From Labia minor (lineage: Eukaryota > Arthropoda > Insecta > Dermaptera > Spongiphoridae), in contig OY720344.1 in assembly GCA_963082975.1 (NCBI GenBank), positions 30,539,172 through 30,603,171 of the forward strand: a DNA stretch of 64,000 bases. Reading direction: 5' to 3'. Position 1 is the first letter of the stretch. Each line of letters begins with the position of its first letter. The notes under the pieces were generated by a model. It was not told where the DNA came from, made no database searches, and saw only the letters and a program-made list of their open reading frames with translations. Below are positions 60,306 through 64,000 of the stretch, one piece after another. A program made the position numbers and the translations under genes.

Positions 60306-63300
60306 TTATTTCTTAGTACGGATAAGGTCTTAAATAAATATAAAATTTTTTACTTGATTTCTTACTTGATGAGTTGAGTCCAGAACTTCTAAAATCATGT
60401 TCTTTTCTGGTAGGCAATGTTGGTTGACGTATCTACATTAATATGATAGGGTATTTCTGTTTGGACATCGAAAGTCAGATTAGATTAGATAATATAGTTA
60501 TTAACGACAAATGCCATTCCCATTTGTTTCTTTAACTTCTGATAGTTCTAATCTCTTGATTTTCCCGCCGGCCAAGTTCCATTGTTATATCTTACGTTTC
60601 ATGTTGTTTGTTCTGAATATATGTGAGAACAATGTTTATATTTACATCCGGTATTTTAGTAGTGTCAAATCGAAAGATGTTGACAATAGAACGTTGCGGA
60701 GAGGTACTGAATTTTCAAAAAATTAAAGACTAATTATAAAATTTTTAAAGACCCAATGAAACAACAAATTACTGAAAATGCTTTGAAATTCGAAAAATCC
60801 ATATTCTTATCAAATTGGTAACCCTGCTGATTTCTTGCCTACCAGTGACGTCAGCGTGTTCTTTTCTATAGTCCTGAGCATGCACAAGATTTTGTAGAAC
60901 CAGGGATTGTCAGTTCGTGGACCTCCGTGGAATTTTTTTTTCTCATTTAAATTAAATTATTTTATGAAAGTTCCGCTCTTGGCTGGTCTCGAAGGCTGAA
61001 CTTCTGTGTTGCTAATTGGACACAGTATCTCTGAGCCATCTATTAATATAAATAATGTTTATTAAAAAAAATTAATGTGATTAATATAATTTTATTTTGA
61101 TAAAAAAACATTCAATTATATTATATTTTTAATATAAATTTGATAAAGATTCAAAATAATTTTTCTTTTTACTGACCGACGATAGTAAGGGAGGTATTGT
61201 TTTATTTTACATTTATAATGAAATTAATTAAAATATTAATAAATTATTTAATTTAAAAAATAGCAAGGAATTTCAAGCTCATTACTATATTTTTAAAAAT
61301 TAGATTTCAAAAAAATAATTTTTTTTCTTAGATTAGTTAAATGAATCGCCGACCGGAGCCTATCGACCACTGATATAAACTTTTCTTTAAAATTTTAGAA
61401 AATTCCAATGATCCAATGAGAAAAATATTTTGTTACGTTCAATGATTCAAATTCAATCTTTCATTCTAATTTGAATATTGTCTTTGTAAATAAATAAACA
61501 TTGTAAGAACCATTTCAAATAAAACTTTGAATTTTTATTTAACCTAAACTAACTTGATTCGATTTCATTGGGATATTAATACATCGTTCAAAATTATTTA
61601 TAATAATTATTCCCAAGTTATTTTGTGACTCATTTTATTTATTGGTCAAATGACTAGTAAATTTTCAAAGAAATATTTATTTTCTTAAAATTTATCGTTA
61701 TTTCTATTATGTCAAACTTTGAAAATAATTTGAATCATCTTTCATCGTTAAATTATATATATATATAATCTATAGTAACCGAACTTCAAATTCATTAAAA
61801 AAATTGGCCTTTTCATTGTCAGTATTTCATTTCAACTGTTGAATTCTGGACCATGGGTGGATCTCATTGTATTATTTATGCCGAAGTGGGCGAGGACCTG
61901 CCCTTTAGGCTGAATATTAAATACCTTTTATTTGCTTCCTTACTTCTAATAGACGTTCATAGTCTTGCATATTTGAATATAACATCTATTAACTCTATCG
62001 GTTTATAAGATTAAATTCTATAGATAACGATTTTCAAATAATTTCCATAGCAATTATTTTTCCAATTTGAATGTTATTATTATTATTATTAACTCTTTGA
62101 TAGCTTCAATTTATTTATTATTTGTCTTGTAAATCTGTATTATTAACTAATATCTGATTCGAAAACTCAATTATACAATATTTGCTTCACTAATTGGTAC
62201 CTTTTTAAATGTATAATGAATTTTCTTTTAATTTTCAAGAAGATTCACTACCACTAATGGTATCTGAATAAATTTCACATGAAATTAAACTTAAAAATAT
62301 TTACGTCTGTGGTGGAATTTTGAGAAATAATAATTAAGAATACATATTTTCTTTGTAAATATGGAAGAAATACAATCATAGAAAATATAGAATTTTAGAA
62401 TTTTTAGAGCAACAATAACCAACAATGGTTTTTGATGATTCATAGAAAATTTAAATATAACTTCATAAATAAATTTAAATATTGCATATTTTTTAAATAA
62501 TTATACCTTAATAACTTAAGCGGGAGCAATTCATCTATATAATTTCCACAATTGGTAACATAAAAATCAATTCAAATTTTTAATACTCAAATTTACTAAC
62601 ATTCAAGTAAATATACCTATAAACTTAGATATGAATTATTAATTTTATTCAAATTGTAGTAATAATTTTTTATTTTTTTTATTTCATAATTATTTAATTT
62701 AACAAAACAAAATGTTAAAAAAATGAAGTTAGTTACAAATTAATAATTTTAACAATTTGTAACTAACTTCATAATGTTTCAGACATCACATACATACGAC
62801 GGAAATTATAATATATATATAGATCAATATGGATGCTCTGTGATATGGATGAAGATCGTAGGTGTCTCATAAAATCATTTTAATTTAATTATTTTTTTAT
62901 TTAAATGACATTAAAAAATCTTCATTTTCCCAGCAATATAAATTTATATTTTAATAGAATATAAATAAAAACAAAAAAGAAATTTGAAATTAATTAATGC
63001 AATGATTTTCGCACTATATTTTTTTAATTTTGTGTTTAAAGTTATATTTTAAATAAATTGATCATTTCATTCTTAAATTATATAATCTTTTAAATCATAT
63101 TTCGATCTGAATTATTATTATTTGTGGCATACTAAGATTCTTAATATTATTTTAAAAAGAAATCAAGATTAATCAAAACATATATTTCAATATAATAGTA
63201 TACATTGGCATATTCATATAAAATTTCTCTTTGTAAAATTTGATATTAAAATGATTATGTTTTTACGCATTCAAATGTGTCTTTTATAATGATTCTATTT

Positions 63301-63594
63301 ATATCACTCATTTCAAATGTCAAGATATAATATTTAAAATGAATTTATAAATTATGTTAGCATTAAAATAAAAAAAAAATAGAATTTAATCAAAATAGCA
63401 TGCACTCATTTATAAAATGTTTTCACTTTCTTTAAGGTTCATCAAACATTCATATGTTATCTCCTTATCTCTTTATAAAGAAACATTTTAAATTATGATA
63501 TTAAATTAAAAATTTCGAAATCAATTTTATATATCTTTCACGAATATATTTATTAAAGCTTTTGTGGTTTTTACTATTATGAAAGGAATTTTTT
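60306..63594. other. AT-rich spacer
   Basis: 60780-61040 is moderately GC-rich and unexplained. 61168-61203 is a 35-base remnant end of the (CCGT)n repeat family. No gene recognised. Confidence 0.4.
62723..62772. repeat. Perfect 19-bp hairpin
   Basis: Arms 62723-62741 and 62754-62772 pair at all 19 positions around a 12-base AT loop. No flanking TIR element seen. Confidence 0.75.
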
Positions 63595-63755
63595 TTATTA
63601 ATACTCTACATATTTGTATAATTTATTTATTTAGTTTAATAGACATGTACCTACATTATTTAACTAAATAAATACATAATAAATATATTTATTATTTAAA
63701 TGTTCATTTATATAACTAAATAAATAATTTATACAAATATGTGGTCTATTAATAA
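63595..63755. repeat. Foldback element beside the mariner
   Basis: Inverted arms of about 43 bases (63595-63638 and 63713-63755) share CATATTTGTATAA and TTATTTATTTAGTT with a few mismatches. Its right arm ends 24 bases before the TA that borders the mariner. Confidence 0.7.
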
Positions 63756-63780
63756 TAAAAATCACTTTAATTTTATACTA

Positions 63781-64000
63781 CTAGGGTCAAAAAGTTCGCG
63801 GAATGGTCGCTTATAGTCAAGTATTTCTTAGCTGAAAGGGAAATTTTTGTTTGTGAGGTTGGAATAACTGGTAGTGAATGTGCTTTTGAGGTTAGCAGGC
63901 AGTTGTAGTTGGTTCCGTGCGTTCGGTGTTTAATATTGTAGATCGCAGTTTCTTTCTTTCGTCGGATTGTGCAATGTCGTCATTAGAGCAGCGTGGCAAT
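63781..64000 (+). mobile_element. Mariner element, 5' part, cut by window end
   Basis: It begins CTAGGGTCAAAAAGTTCGCG after a TA (63779-63780), a mariner-type inverted end. A leader of less AT-rich sequence follows and leads to a transposase start codon. Only the 5' end is in the window, so intactness is unknown. Confidence 0.75.
63974..64000 (+). CDS. Mariner transposase N-terminus, partial
   Basis: Nine codons read MSSLEQRGN before the window ends. The start of a mariner transposase often has this kind of N-terminus (family knowledge), and it sits about 190 bases inside the inverted end, the expected place. Confidence 0.6.

Overview
The window is eukaryotic nuclear DNA, most likely from an arthropod and probably an insect. 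The evidence is two genes for chitin-binding cuticular proteins of the RR-2 (Rebers-Riddiford) class, short exons with GT/AG introns, an arthropod-style TATA plus TCAGT promoter, a nuclear tRNA-Arg, and many small dispersed transposons (mariner, hAT, Helitron-like ends, tRNA-derived SINEs, LINE fragments). The background is very A+T rich, so short GC-rich patches stand out and nearly always mark a gene or a mobile element. I cannot name the species; a hemipteran or another insect with an AT-rich genome would fit.

Layout. 1-10.5 kb: AT-rich spacer with a CA-bearing MITE (2.26-2.86 kb), a mariner MITE (2.97-3.30 kb), a SINE with a 14-bp target duplication (4.06-4.33 kb) and a dead LINE 3' end (6.6-7.1 kb). 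10.57-13.83 kb: three exons of an RR-2 cuticular protein with a long non-RR tail; its signal-peptide exon was not found. 16.49-18.78 kb and 27.91-30.25 kb: two arms of a highly similar inverted repeat of about 2.3 kb. Between the arms lie a foldback MITE with a 42-nt near-palindrome (20.1-20.6 kb), a cluster of Helitron-like 3' ends (21.8-22.3 kb), a SINE (24.3 kb) and a complete four-exon RR-2 gene (24.83-27.71 kb) with a tRNA-Arg(TCG) in its last intron. 32.76-33.59 kb: a GC-rich retroelement with a CAT/CAC-type minisatellite. 36.4-64 kb: no convincing gene; a graveyard of hAT MITEs (one nested inside a larger hAT remnant that keeps a transposase C-terminus), five LINE fragments in the window as a whole, further copies of the CA-bearing MITE, and a mariner whose transposase begins 27 bases before the window ends.

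The two cuticular genes share strand, a phase-0 intron immediately before the RR-2 domain, and the same first residues of that domain exon (Ala-Pro), so they look like diverged members of one clustered family. Their products would be secreted by epidermal cells and bind chitin in the cuticle. Nothing seen supports a CRISPR array, an operon, an endogenous virus or a new defence-type system. The most unusual architecture is the large inverted repeat that brackets the complete cuticular gene.
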